64,000 nucleotides of DNA from Thioalkalivibrio sp. K90mix (GTDB lineage: Bacteria; Pseudomonadota; Gammaproteobacteria; Ectothiorhodospirales; Ectothiorhodospiraceae). Below the pieces are notes generated by a model. That model did no database searches and was not told the origin of the DNA. It saw nothing but the letters and a program-made list of their open reading frames with translations. Numbering within the stretch: the first letter of the stretch is position 1; the number at the start of each line of letters is the position of its first letter. Location of the stretch: contig NC_013889.1 in the NCBI RefSeq assembly GCF_000025545.1, forward strand, positions 489,501 to 553,500, in the 5' to 3' direction. A program made the position numbers and the translations under genes. Positions 24,859 through 32,988 of the stretch are shown one piece after another.

Positions 24859-26739
24859 GTGTCCATCGAGAAACTCTCCGAGCAACTGATCAACCAGATC
24901 GCGGCGGGCGAGGTGGTCGAGCGCCCGGCATCGGTGGTCAAGGAGCTGGTGGAGAATGCCCTGGACGCGGGGTCGACCCGTATCGAGGTACGACTGGAGC
25001 AGGGCGGCATCCGCCTGATCCAGATCAGTGACAATGGCTGCGGCATCCATCGCGACGAGCTCCCGCTGGCACTGTCACGCCATGCGACCAGCAAGATCCG
25101 CTCGATGGAGGACCTGGAGGCCTTGCACACCCTCGGCTTTCGCGGCGAGGCGCTGCCGTCGATTGCGTCCGTCTCCCGCCTGTCCATGACCTCGGCGGTG
25201 GAGGGTGAGCGCAATGGCTGGCGCCTGACCGGTGATGGCTCGGATGTCTTTCGCGAGGCGGCGCCGGCTGCGCACCCGGTGGGCACGACGGTCGAGGTGC
25301 GGGACCTGTTCTTCAATGTCCCCGCGCGGCGCAAGTTCGTGCGCACCGAGCGTACCGAGTTCAATCACTGCGAGACCGTCATCCGCACCCAGGCGGCAGC
25401 CTGCCCGGAGGTCGCCTTCACCCTGCGCCACAACGATCGTGTGGTGCTGGACCTGCCCGCCGCAGCGGACCCCGCCCAGCGCGTGCGTGCCCTGCTGGGC
25501 GAGGCCTTTATGGGCGCGGCGACGCCGGTGGGCGAGCAGCGTGCCGGCCTCAAACTCTCGGGCTGGCTGGGCGCGCCGACCCAGTCGCGGGCACAGCCCG
25601 ACCAGCAGTTTTTCTTCGTCAATGGCCGCGCGATTCGCGACCGCGTGCTGGCGGCGGCCGTGCGCAAGGCCTATCAGGATGTGCTCTACCACGGGCGTCA
25701 CCCGATGTTCGTGCTGGAGCTCGAACTGGACCCGGTGCAGGTGGACGTGAACGCCCATCCCACCAAGCAGGAGGTGCGCTTCCGCGAGTCGCGGATGGTG
25801 CACGACTTCATCTTTCATGCCCTGCACAAGGCGCTGGCCGATGTGCGTCCCGGGGACGGCGGGATGCCCGGGTATTTGCCAGCCGATACCGGGTCCGCTC
25901 CGGCGCCGCAGGAGCGGGCGATTCCGGCGTTCCCGCGCGAGCGCGCCCTGAGCGGGCTGGGGGCGCCCGAGTACCGGGCCGAAGCCCGGTCGCCTGCAGC
26001 CGGGTCGGGTGATCGCCGCGAGTATGCCTCTGGCACATCATCGGATTATGCGGCGGCCTGGGCCGAATTCCGCGGGCCAGCCGCGGTCGCCGAGCCCGCA
26101 CCCCGGTCGTTCGAGGCGGCGGGCGGTGCGAGTGAAAGCGATGATGCGGAAGGTATGCCACCGCTGGGTTTTGCGCTGGGGCAGGTCGCGGAGACCTTCA
26201 TCCTGGCGGAGAATGCAAGCGGCCTGATCGTGGTCGACATGCATGCGGCGCACGAGCGCATTACCTACGAGCGCCTCAAGCGCGAATGGGGCTCGCAGGG
26301 TATTACCTCACAGCCTTTGCTGGTGCCGGAAACACTGGACGTGACGCCTGCCGAGGCCGCGCTGGCCGAGGAACATGCCGGTGTGCTGGGTGCCCTGGGG
26401 TTCGAGCTGGATCGCGCGGGGCCCGAGACGCTGGCCTTGCGCGCGGCCCCGGCGCTGCTGCGCGGGCGGGACACGGCTCAGTTGGTGCGTGATGTGCTCG
26501 CGGACCTCGCGGCCGTCGGCTACAGCCACCGCGCCGAGGGCGAGATGAATGCGGTACTCGGCACCATGGCCTGCCACGGTTCGGTGCGCGCCGGGCGCCG
26601 TCTGACACTCCCGGAGATGAACCAGCTGCTGCGCGACATGGAGGCGACTGAACGCTCCGGCCAGTGCAACCACGGTCGCCCGACCTGGGTGGAGCTCGAT
26701 CACCACGCGCTGGATCGCTTGTTTCTTCGAGGGCGTTGA
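24859..26739 (+). CDS. mutL: DNA mismatch repair protein MutL
   Basis: 626 residues from GTG at 24859 (TTG at 24853 is possible but too close to the SD-like CGGA). The N-terminal GHKL ATPase has NQIAAGEVVERP, VENALDAGS, DNGCGI and GFRGEAL. A proline/alanine-rich linker (about 335-430) leads to the dimerisation domain. That domain keeps DMHAAHERITYE (residues 460-471), ACHGSVRAG and CNHGRP (from C603), the signature of nicking-endonuclease MutLs found in bacteria lacking MutH. It overlaps miaA. Confidence 0.95.
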   Translation: MSIEKLSEQLINQIAAGEVVERPASVVKELVENALDAGSTRIEVRLEQGGIRLIQISDNGCGIHRDELPLALSRHATSKIRSMEDLEALHTLGFRGEALPSIASVSRLSMTSAVEGERNGWRLTGDGSDVFREAAPAAHPVGTTVEVRDLFFNVPARRKFVRTERTEFNHCETVIRTQAAACPEVAFTLRHNDRVVLDLPAAADPAQRVRALLGEAFMGAATPVGEQRAGLKLSGWLGAPTQSRAQPDQQFFFVNGRAIRDRVLAAAVRKAYQDVLYHGRHPMFVLELELDPVQVDVNAHPTKQEVRFRESRMVHDFIFHALHKALADVRPGDGGMPGYLPADTGSAPAPQERAIPAFPRERALSGLGAPEYRAEARSPAAGSGDRREYASGTSSDYAAAWAEFRGPAAVAEPAPRSFEAAGGASESDDAEGMPPLGFALGQVAETFILAENASGLIVVDMHAAHERITYERLKREWGSQGITSQPLLVPETLDVTPAEAALAEEHAGVLGALGFELDRAGPETLALRAAPALLRGRDTAQLVRDVLADLAAVGYSHRAEGEMNAVLGTMACHGSVRAGRRLTLPEMNQLLRDMEATERSGQCNHGRPTWVELDHHALDRLFLRGR

Positions 26740-27683
26740 TGGGCACATTCGGACTCGGCCGCCCGCCGGTGGTGATCCTGGCTGGACCGACGGCCTCGGG
26801 CAAGACCGCGTTGTCGCTGGCGCTCGCCGAGGCGCTGGAGGGCGAGATCGTCAGCGTCGACTCCGCGCTGGTCTATCGCGGCATGGATATCGGCACCGCG
26901 AAGCCCACTGCAGAGGAGCGCGCCCGCGTGCCGCATCACCTGCTGGATATCCGTGACCCGGAGGACACCTACAGTGCCGCCGACTTCGCGCGCGACGCCC
27001 GGGAGGCAATCGCCGGGATCCACGCCCGTGGCCGGACGGCTTTGATGGTGGGCGGTACCCTGCTGTACCTGCGTGCCCTGCTGGATGGTTTCGACGAGAT
27101 CCCCGAGGTACCGAATGTAGTGCGTGAACAAGTGCGCGCGCGCCTGGACGTGGAGGGCGGGCAGGCCCTGCATCGCGAACTCGCCGGGGTGGATCCCGAG
27201 GCCGCGGCGCGTATCCACCCGAACGACCCGCAGCGCATCCTGCGGGCGCTGGAGGTCTTCGAGGCGACCGGGCGGCCGCTGTCCAGCTTTCAGCAGGGTG
27301 CGGCGGCCCGCGTGCCGGAGGGCTGGGTGTCACTGGCCTTGTGGCCGGAGGATCGCGACGTCCTGCGCGAACGGATCGCCCGGCGCTTCGACGCGATGCT
27401 GGAGGTCGGGTTCGTCGATGAACTGATGGCCCTGCAGCAGCGTCCCGAGCTGACGGCGGAGCATCCTTCCCAGCGTGCGGTGGGCTACCGTCAGGGCTGG
27501 CAGTGGCTGGCGGGAGAGCTCGACTTCGCGCAGTTCCGCGAGCGGGCGATCGCGGCCACCCGGCAACTGGCCAAGCGCCAGCTGACCGGCCTGCGGCGAT
27601 TCCCCCTGCATGCGCGATTGAACGCGTCCACGGTCGATCGGTCGGAAGTGTTGAACGTGATTCGCCGCGCAGACTTCCAGTAG
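26739..27683 (+). CDS. miaA: tRNA dimethylallyltransferase
   Basis: A 314-residue enzyme that transfers dimethylallyl to N6 of A37 in tRNAs reading UNN codons. The P-loop is GPTASGKTALS; SVDSALVYRGMDIGTAKP and VGGTLLYLRALL follow, then the swinging tRNA-binding region (ATRQLAKRQLTGLR). The ATG at 26739 shares bases with the mutL TGA, with GAGGG 6 bp upstream. Standard length and position before hfq. Confidence 0.96.
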   Translation: MGTFGLGRPPVVILAGPTASGKTALSLALAEALEGEIVSVDSALVYRGMDIGTAKPTAEERARVPHHLLDIRDPEDTYSAADFARDAREAIAGIHARGRTALMVGGTLLYLRALLDGFDEIPEVPNVVREQVRARLDVEGGQALHRELAGVDPEAAARIHPNDPQRILRALEVFEATGRPLSSFQQGAAARVPEGWVSLALWPEDRDVLRERIARRFDAMLEVGFVDELMALQQRPELTAEHPSQRAVGYRQGWQWLAGELDFAQFRERAIAATRQLAKRQLTGLRRFPLHARLNASTVDRSEVLNVIRRADFQ

Positions 27684-27777
27684 CGATGTGCTACTCTCTG
27701 AGAGGGCGCCGCCAGGGCTTGGTGGAGGAGCTTTTGGCGTGTGGCGAGCTGAAGAATAACAACCAAGGAACGCACTG

Positions 27778-28032
27778 ATGGCCAAAGGGCAAATGCTGCA
27801 GGAACCCTTCCTGAACGCGCTGCGTCGGGACCGAGTGCCGGTCTCGATCTATCTGGTCAACGGCATCAAGCTGCAGGGGCAGATCGAGTCCTTCGATCAG
27901 TTCGTGGTGCTGCTGCGAAGCACCGTTTCGCAGATGGTGTACAAGCATGCGATCTCGACCATTGTCCCGTCCCGCCAGGTGCGCATGAATACCGAGGGCG
28001 AAGAGGCCGCCACCGCCGAGGCGGAGGCTTGA
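27778..28032 (+). CDS. hfq: RNA chaperone Hfq
   Basis: An 84-residue Sm-like hexameric RNA-binding protein that matches sRNAs to mRNAs. Sm1 covers [19 protein letters not shown] to FDQFVVLL, and Sm2 is [11 protein letters not shown]. The rim residues RRDR and the K/H of YKH are kept. The C-terminal tail is short and acidic ([12 protein letters not shown]). AAGGAA lies about 7 bases before ATG, and the preceding 94-bp gap may hold a separate promoter, though I see no clear -35/-10. Confidence 0.98.
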   Translation: MAKGQMLQEPFLNALRRDRVPVSIYLVNGIKLQGQIESFDQFVVLLRSTVSQMVYKHAISTIVPSRQVRMNTEGEEAATAEAEA

Positions 28033-28056
28033 GCATGCGCGGGAGGTTCGTCTTTT

Positions 28057-29382
28057 TTGTTTGAGCGTCCCGATAGCGCCGGCGATCGCGCCGTGCTGGT
28101 GGCGCTGGCCATCGGCGAAAACCCCGACATCGAGGCCCAGGTCCAGGAATTCGACGAGCTGGTCCGCTCCGCCGGCGCGGATGTGTTGGAACTCGTGCGG
28201 GGTTCACGCGACCGCCCGCATCCCCGCCTATTCGTAGGTGCCGGCAAGGCCGACGAGATTCGTGCTGCGGTCGAGGCCCATGGCGCTGACGTGGTGATCT
28301 TCAACCATGCCCTCTCGCCCAGCCAGGAACGCAACCTCGAACGTCACCTGCAGTGCCGGGTGCTGGACCGTGCGGGGCTGATCCTCGACATCTTCGCCCA
28401 GCGTGCGCGTTCACACGAGGGCAAGCTGCAGGTCGAGCTGGCCCAGTTGCGTCACATGGCCACGCGACTGGTGCGTGGCTGGACTCACCTGGAACGGCAG
28501 AAGGGCGGCATTGGCCTGCGCGGGCCGGGGGAAACCCAGCTCGAAACCGACCGCCGCTTGCTGGCCGCGCGTATCAAGCACATCGAACGGCGCCTGGAGA
28601 AGGTCGAGCGCACCCGCGAGCAGGGCCGTCAGGCGCGCCTGCGCAACGAGATCCCGACCGTGTCCCTGGTGGGCTATACCAACGCCGGCAAGTCCACGCT
28701 GTTCAACCGCCTGACCCACTCCGACGTGTACGAGGCGGATCAGCTGTTCGCGACCCTGGACCCGACCCTGCGGCGGCTGGACCTGGCCCCGCACCAGTCG
28801 TTGATCCTGGCGGACACCGTCGGCTTCGTGCGCGACCTGCCGCACGAACTGGTGGCGGCCTTTAAAGCGACCCTGACCGAGACCCGCGAGGCCGCGCTGC
28901 TGCTGCACGTGATCGACGCCGCCGACCCCGAGCGCGAGGCGCGCATCCGCCAGGTCGAGGCGGTGCTGGAGGAGATCGGTGCGCAGGATGTCCCGTGCTG
29001 GCGGGTCTACAACAAAATTGACCGGCTGGAGTCGACCCCGGATGCCGCCGAGGCCCGCTTCGGTTCCGGCGATGATGTCTTCTGGGTGTCCGCGTATACG
29101 GGCGAGGGTATCGCCACGCTGGAAGAGCACCTGGCCGAGACCTTTACCGAGTCGATGATGCGGGGCTGGGTGGAACTGCCGGCCAGTGCCGGCCGGTTGC
29201 GCGCCCAGCTCTACGAGGAGAAGGCCGTGGAGGCGGAGCAGACCACCGCTGACGGTCAGATCCAGTTGCGCCTGAGCCTGCCGCAACGGCGCTTCCAGCA
29301 ACTGGTGAGTGATGCCGGCCTGAATCCGGAGCAGATCGAGATCGTGTTCGACGAGCCCTCATCGACCGCGGTGGGGCAGTAG
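28057..29382 (+). CDS. hflX: Ribosome-associated GTPase HflX
   Basis: A 441-residue OBG/HflX-superfamily GTPase that splits or rescues stalled ribosomes. The N-terminal HflX domain contains the glycine-rich GGIGLRGPGETQLETDRR; the G domain has G1 GYTNAGKSTLFN, G3 DTVGFVRDLPHE and G4 NKID. TTG at 28057 is taken as start because FERPDSAGDRAVLVAL aligns with the E. coli N terminus and GGGAGG lies about ten bases upstream. The hflK and hflC genes that often follow are absent here. Confidence 0.94.
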   Translation: MFERPDSAGDRAVLVALAIGENPDIEAQVQEFDELVRSAGADVLELVRGSRDRPHPRLFVGAGKADEIRAAVEAHGADVVIFNHALSPSQERNLERHLQCRVLDRAGLILDIFAQRARSHEGKLQVELAQLRHMATRLVRGWTHLERQKGGIGLRGPGETQLETDRRLLAARIKHIERRLEKVERTREQGRQARLRNEIPTVSLVGYTNAGKSTLFNRLTHSDVYEADQLFATLDPTLRRLDLAPHQSLILADTVGFVRDLPHELVAAFKATLTETREAALLLHVIDAADPEREARIRQVEAVLEEIGAQDVPCWRVYNKIDRLESTPDAAEARFGSGDDVFWVSAYTGEGIATLEEHLAETFTESMMRGWVELPASAGRLRAQLYEEKAVEAEQTTADGQIQLRLSLPQRRFQQLVSDAGLNPEQIEIVFDEPSSTAVGQ

Positions 29383-29428
29383 GTACCCGGGCGGGCTCGC
29401 GGCATCAGGGGCCGCGCGCGCCGGCGAG

Positions 29429-31015
29429 TCAGGCGTCGCGGGCCCGCGCAATGGCCTCTTCGTCGGCCTCGGCCACGTAGAGCGTCAGGGTTTCCCCCGC
29501 ACGGATGCCGTCGCCATTGAGCGAGTTCCAGCGGCGCAGGTCACTGACCGAGACCTGGAATTGGCGGGCGATGCTGGACAGGGAATCCCCGGGCTGCACC
29601 TCGTAGGCGACGCTGCGGCCGTTATCCGAAGAACTTCCTGAACCCGCCTGGGTGACCTGCAACGTATCGCCCGGACGCAGGATGGCATCGCGCTCCAGTT
29701 CGTTCGCCGCGCGCAGCTCGCTGATGGTCATGCCCGTACGCTCGCTGATCGTCCACAGGCTGTCGCCTTCCTGGATCTCGTAGGTGTCGAGTTCGCCCGA
29801 CTCGGCCGCGGCCGCGACCTGGATCTCGGCGTCTTCCTGTCCGGTCACCGGCAGTTTCAGTGTCTGTCCGGCGCGGATGTTGTCGCCATTGAGACCGTTC
29901 ATTTCGCGCAGTACGGCCACGCGGGTGCCGGCCCGCTGGGCGATGGAGCCGAGGTTGTCACCCCGGGCCACGGTGTATTCGCGGAAGCGGATCAGCGGAT
30001 CGTCGCCGTGTTCGGCCAGCGCGACTTCCAGGGTCTCGGCCGCATCGTGCGGGATGAACAGGTGCTGGGCATGCGACGGATGGGTGGCGTGGCGCTGATA
30101 GCCCGGATTCAGGCGCTTCAGGTCATCCGCCTCGAGCCCGATCATCTCGGCGATCAAGGCGAGATCGGCCTGGCGACCGGGCTCGATCCGCTCCAGCGCC
30201 GGTTCATTGGCGATCGGGGTAATCTGTGTCCCGTGTTCGTCGGGCTCCAGAAACAGCTCGCGCAGGGCCAGGAGACGGGGCACGTAGGCGGTCGCCTCGG
30301 CCGAGAGCTCGAGGCTCCAGTAGTCGGTCGGCTCCCCACGCGCCGCGTTGCGCTCCATTGCCCGCGTCACGTTGCCCTGGCCGAAGTTGTAGGCGGCCAG
30401 GGCCAGGTACCAGTCATCGAAGCGCTGATACAGGGCCTCCAGGTAGTCCAGCGCGGCGAGGGTGGACTGGTAGACATCGCGGCGCCCGTCGTACCAGTGG
30501 TCGCGCGTCAGGTCGAAATGGTCGCCGGTCGCCGGGATGAACTGCCAGATGCCGGCGGCACGACCGCTGGAGGTCGCTTCGGCGGCAAAGCCACTCTCCA
30601 CGATCGGCAGCAACAGCAGCTCGGTCGGCATGTCGCGCTGTTCGATCTCCGAGAGGATGAAGTACGCAAACGGCTCGGCGCGCTCGGTGGAGAGCTGGAT
30701 GATGCGCGGGTTGGCGCGGTAATGCTCGATGTATTGTTCCACGCGCTCGTGGTGCAGGTCATCGGTAAAGCCGAACCCCAGGCGGGTGCGTTCCCACAGG
30801 TCGTCGGTCTCCGCGGCCTGGTCGGCGGCCTCGCGGGCCTGGCGCTCCATGGCGGCCTGGACGTCGGCCTGGGTCGGCCCCTCCACCACAGGCTTGTCGA
30901 CCTGGGAGGTATCCAGTGCGCGTTCGGAGTCGTGTAGGCTACAGGCAGAGGCCAGCAGGGTCGCCAGGCCCAGGATAATGCCAAGCGGCAGTCGGGAGCG
31001 GGGTCGGATCATCAT
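29429..31015 (-). CDS. mltD: Membrane-bound lytic murein transglycosylase D
   Basis: A 528-residue lipoprotein. Signal with lipobox LASAC (lipidated Cys near residue 25), an SLT domain with catalytic E in LLPIVESGFA plus AAGIWQFIPATG and ALAAYNFGQGNV, and three C-terminal LysM repeats beginning YTVARGDNL, YEIQEGDSL and YEVQPGDSL. It cleaves glycan strands to 1,6-anhydromuropeptides during wall remodelling. ATG at 31015 or 31012; the first overlaps the divergent methyltransferase start codon by two bases. Confidence 0.94.
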   Translation of the reverse strand: MMIRPRSRLPLGIILGLATLLASACSLHDSERALDTSQVDKPVVEGPTQADVQAAMERQAREAADQAAETDDLWERTRLGFGFTDDLHHERVEQYIEHYRANPRIIQLSTERAEPFAYFILSEIEQRDMPTELLLLPIVESGFAAEATSSGRAAGIWQFIPATGDHFDLTRDHWYDGRRDVYQSTLAALDYLEALYQRFDDWYLALAAYNFGQGNVTRAMERNAARGEPTDYWSLELSAEATAYVPRLLALRELFLEPDEHGTQITPIANEPALERIEPGRQADLALIAEMIGLEADDLKRLNPGYQRHATHPSHAQHLFIPHDAAETLEVALAEHGDDPLIRFREYTVARGDNLGSIAQRAGTRVAVLREMNGLNGDNIRAGQTLKLPVTGQEDAEIQVAAAAESGELDTYEIQEGDSLWTISERTGMTISELRAANELERDAILRPGDTLQVTQAGSGSSSDNGRSVAYEVQPGDSLSSIARQFQVSVSDLRRWNSLNGDGIRAGETLTLYVAEADEEAIARARDA

Positions 31016-31775
31016 GGCGCTGAAGGATAAACCACACTCCGAGTATCACCAAGACCCTTTTCTGCGTTGGCTTTCTCACTGGTACGAGAAGCCGCAGGGT
31101 CGGCGGGTTCGCGAGCGGCTTTTGCAACGGATTCGACAGCACGCAGCAGCCACCCCCGGGGAGGTCGCGATCGAGCTCTCCCCGGTCCCGATGCTCGAGG
31201 ATTCCGATACCCTGGGCGGCCCGATCGTGCGCATGGACTCCACGCGGCCGGGCCTGTTGATGGAGCCGGAATTCTGGCCGCTGGAATCGGACTGTGCGCG
31301 CCGCATCGTGCTGGCCCATCCCTGTGCCTACAGTGACCTGCCGGCCGCAGTGGTCGCCGAGGCCGCCCGGGTGCTGGAGCCGGAGGGCATGGTCTTCATG
31401 CTCGAGGGCAACCGCCTGCAGCTGGGCGATCAGGGCGGGGTACGCGTCTCGCCGCTGCCCGAGGGGCTCCGGCGGCGCCAGTACCGCGAGTTCATGGAGT
31501 CCGCCGACCTGGAGGTGCTGGAGCAGTGGAGTCTCAGTCTGCTGCCTCCCGGTCTGTCCGAGGCCTGGCAGCAGCGGCTGGCCCCGGTGGACGCCTGGAC
31601 TCGCCGGGGGCTGCCCCCGCTGGCCAGCGTGATCCTGACCGTTGCCCACAAACGGGTGGATCTACCCTTGCGTCCGACCCCGCAGTACCGCTTCGCCACC
31701 CCCAGTCCCCGGCTGCGTCCGGGACTGGTATCCTCGCGCTCCCCTTATTCCCGAGTGCGCCGGACGTATGACTGA
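31014..31775 (+). CDS. SAM-dependent methyltransferase-like protein (YafS-type context)
   Basis: A 253-residue protein with a class I methyltransferase-like fold: [17 protein letters not shown], the acidic [20 protein letters not shown], then a helix [22 protein letters not shown]. The canonical ExGxGxG SAM loop is not obvious, so activity is uncertain. Position between divergent mltD and rnhA-dnaQ matches yafS in E. coli. It overlaps rnhA by eight bases. Confidence 0.68.
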   Translation: MALKDKPHSEYHQDPFLRWLSHWYEKPQGRRVRERLLQRIRQHAAATPGEVAIELSPVPMLEDSDTLGGPIVRMDSTRPGLLMEPEFWPLESDCARRIVLAHPCAYSDLPAAVVAEAARVLEPEGMVFMLEGNRLQLGDQGGVRVSPLPEGLRRRQYREFMESADLEVLEQWSLSLLPPGLSEAWQQRLAPVDAWTRRGLPPLASVILTVAHKRVDLPLRPTPQYRFATPSPRLRPGLVSSRSPYSRVRRTYD

Positions 31776-32229
31776 CGAGCGTGTGTACATCTATACCGAC
31801 GGCGCCTGTCGCGGTAACCCGGGCCCCGGTGGCTGGGGGGCGATCCTGCGTTACCGGGGGACCGAGCGCGAGCTGTACGGGGCCGAGGCCGAGACCACCA
31901 ACAATCGTATGGAACTGACGGCCGCGATCCGCGCCCTGGAGACGCTCAAGCGGCCCTGCAAGGTGGAACTGGTCACGGATTCGAAGTACGTCAAGCAGGG
32001 CCTGACCGAATGGCTGCCCGGCTGGAAACGCCGCAACTGGAAATCCGCCAGCGGTTCGCCGGTGAAGAATCGCGACCTGTGGGAGGCGCTGGACGCCGAG
32101 GCCGCGCGCCACGACATCGAGTGGTACTGGGTGCGTGGTCACAGCGGACACCCGGAGAACGAGCGTGCCGACGAGCTGGCGAATGCCGGCATCGACGCCC
32201 TGCTGGCCGGTCAACCCATCGAGAACTGA
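31768..32229 (+). CDS. rnhA: Ribonuclease HI
   Basis: A 153-residue type 1 RNase H that removes RNA from RNA-DNA hybrids. Catalytic carboxylates are visible in [16 protein letters not shown] (D10), RMELTAAI (E48), VTDSKYV (D70) and NERADELAN (D134). The basic handle ([19 protein letters not shown]) is of the E. coli type. The start lies inside the end of the methyltransferase gene. Confidence 0.97.
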   Translation: MTDERVYIYTDGACRGNPGPGGWGAILRYRGTERELYGAEAETTNNRMELTAAIRALETLKRPCKVELVTDSKYVKQGLTEWLPGWKRRNWKSASGSPVKNRDLWEALDAEAARHDIEWYWVRGHSGHPENERADELANAGIDALLAGQPIEN

Positions 32230-32239
32230 GGCCGTCATC

Positions 32240-32956
32240 ATGCGACAGATCGTGCTGGACACCGAGACCACCGGCCTGGAGCCGTCCGAGGGGCATCGTG
32301 TCATCGAGATCGGCTGTCTGGAGCTGGACAATCGTCGCCCGACCGGGCGCAAGCTGCACGAGTACCTGCAGCCGGACCGGGAGATCGATGCCGGGGCGAT
32401 CGAGGTCCACGGGATCACCAACGAGTTTCTCGCCGACAAGCCGCGGTTTGCCGATGTCGTCGGTGAGTTCATCGAGTTCGTGCGCGGGGCCGAGCTGATC
32501 ATCCACAACGCGCCGTTCGATGTCGGCTTTATCAATCACGAGCTGCGTCTGCTGGGCGAGGCCGCGCCGGTCACGGAACTGGTGGAGGTCTGCACCGTGC
32601 TGGATTCGCTGGTGATGGCGCGACGTATGCATCCGGGCACGCGCAACTCGCTGGATGCGCTGTGCAAGCGCTACGAGATCGATGCCTCCGGGCGTACGCT
32701 GCATGGTGCGCTGCTGGATGCCGAGCTGCTGGCGGACGTCTACCTGGCGATGACCGGCGGGCAGGTCGCCCTGGGGTTGGACGCCGGGGGGGATGCTGGA
32801 GCCGAGGCCGGTGCCCCGGCGCGGGCGCAGCGCTCCGGCAAGCCGCTGCCCGTGATCGAGCCGGATGCCGACGAACAGGCCGCGCACGAGGCCCTGCTGC
32901 GTACGCTGGACGAAGCGGCGGGCGGCGTCTGCCGCTGGCGTGCGACGACGTCCTGA
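32240..32956 (+). CDS. dnaQ: DNA polymerase III epsilon subunit, 3'-5' exonuclease
   Basis: A 238-residue DEDDh proofreading exonuclease. ExoI is VLDTETTGLEP, ExoII is IIHNAPFDVGFINHE and ExoIII contains TLHGALLDAELLADVYL. The C-terminal tail (after about residue 180) is alanine/acid-rich and would contact the alpha polymerase subunit. It lies 10 bp downstream of rnhA on the same strand; in E. coli the two are divergent, so this is a modest rearrangement. Confidence 0.96.
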   Translation: MRQIVLDTETTGLEPSEGHRVIEIGCLELDNRRPTGRKLHEYLQPDREIDAGAIEVHGITNEFLADKPRFADVVGEFIEFVRGAELIIHNAPFDVGFINHELRLLGEAAPVTELVEVCTVLDSLVMARRMHPGTRNSLDALCKRYEIDASGRTLHGALLDAELLADVYLAMTGGQVALGLDAGGDAGAEAGAPARAQRSGKPLPVIEPDADEQAAHEALLRTLDEAAGGVCRWRATTS

Positions 32957-32988
32957 CGCCCCGGGGCTGGCCGGCTCCTCAGGCTTTC

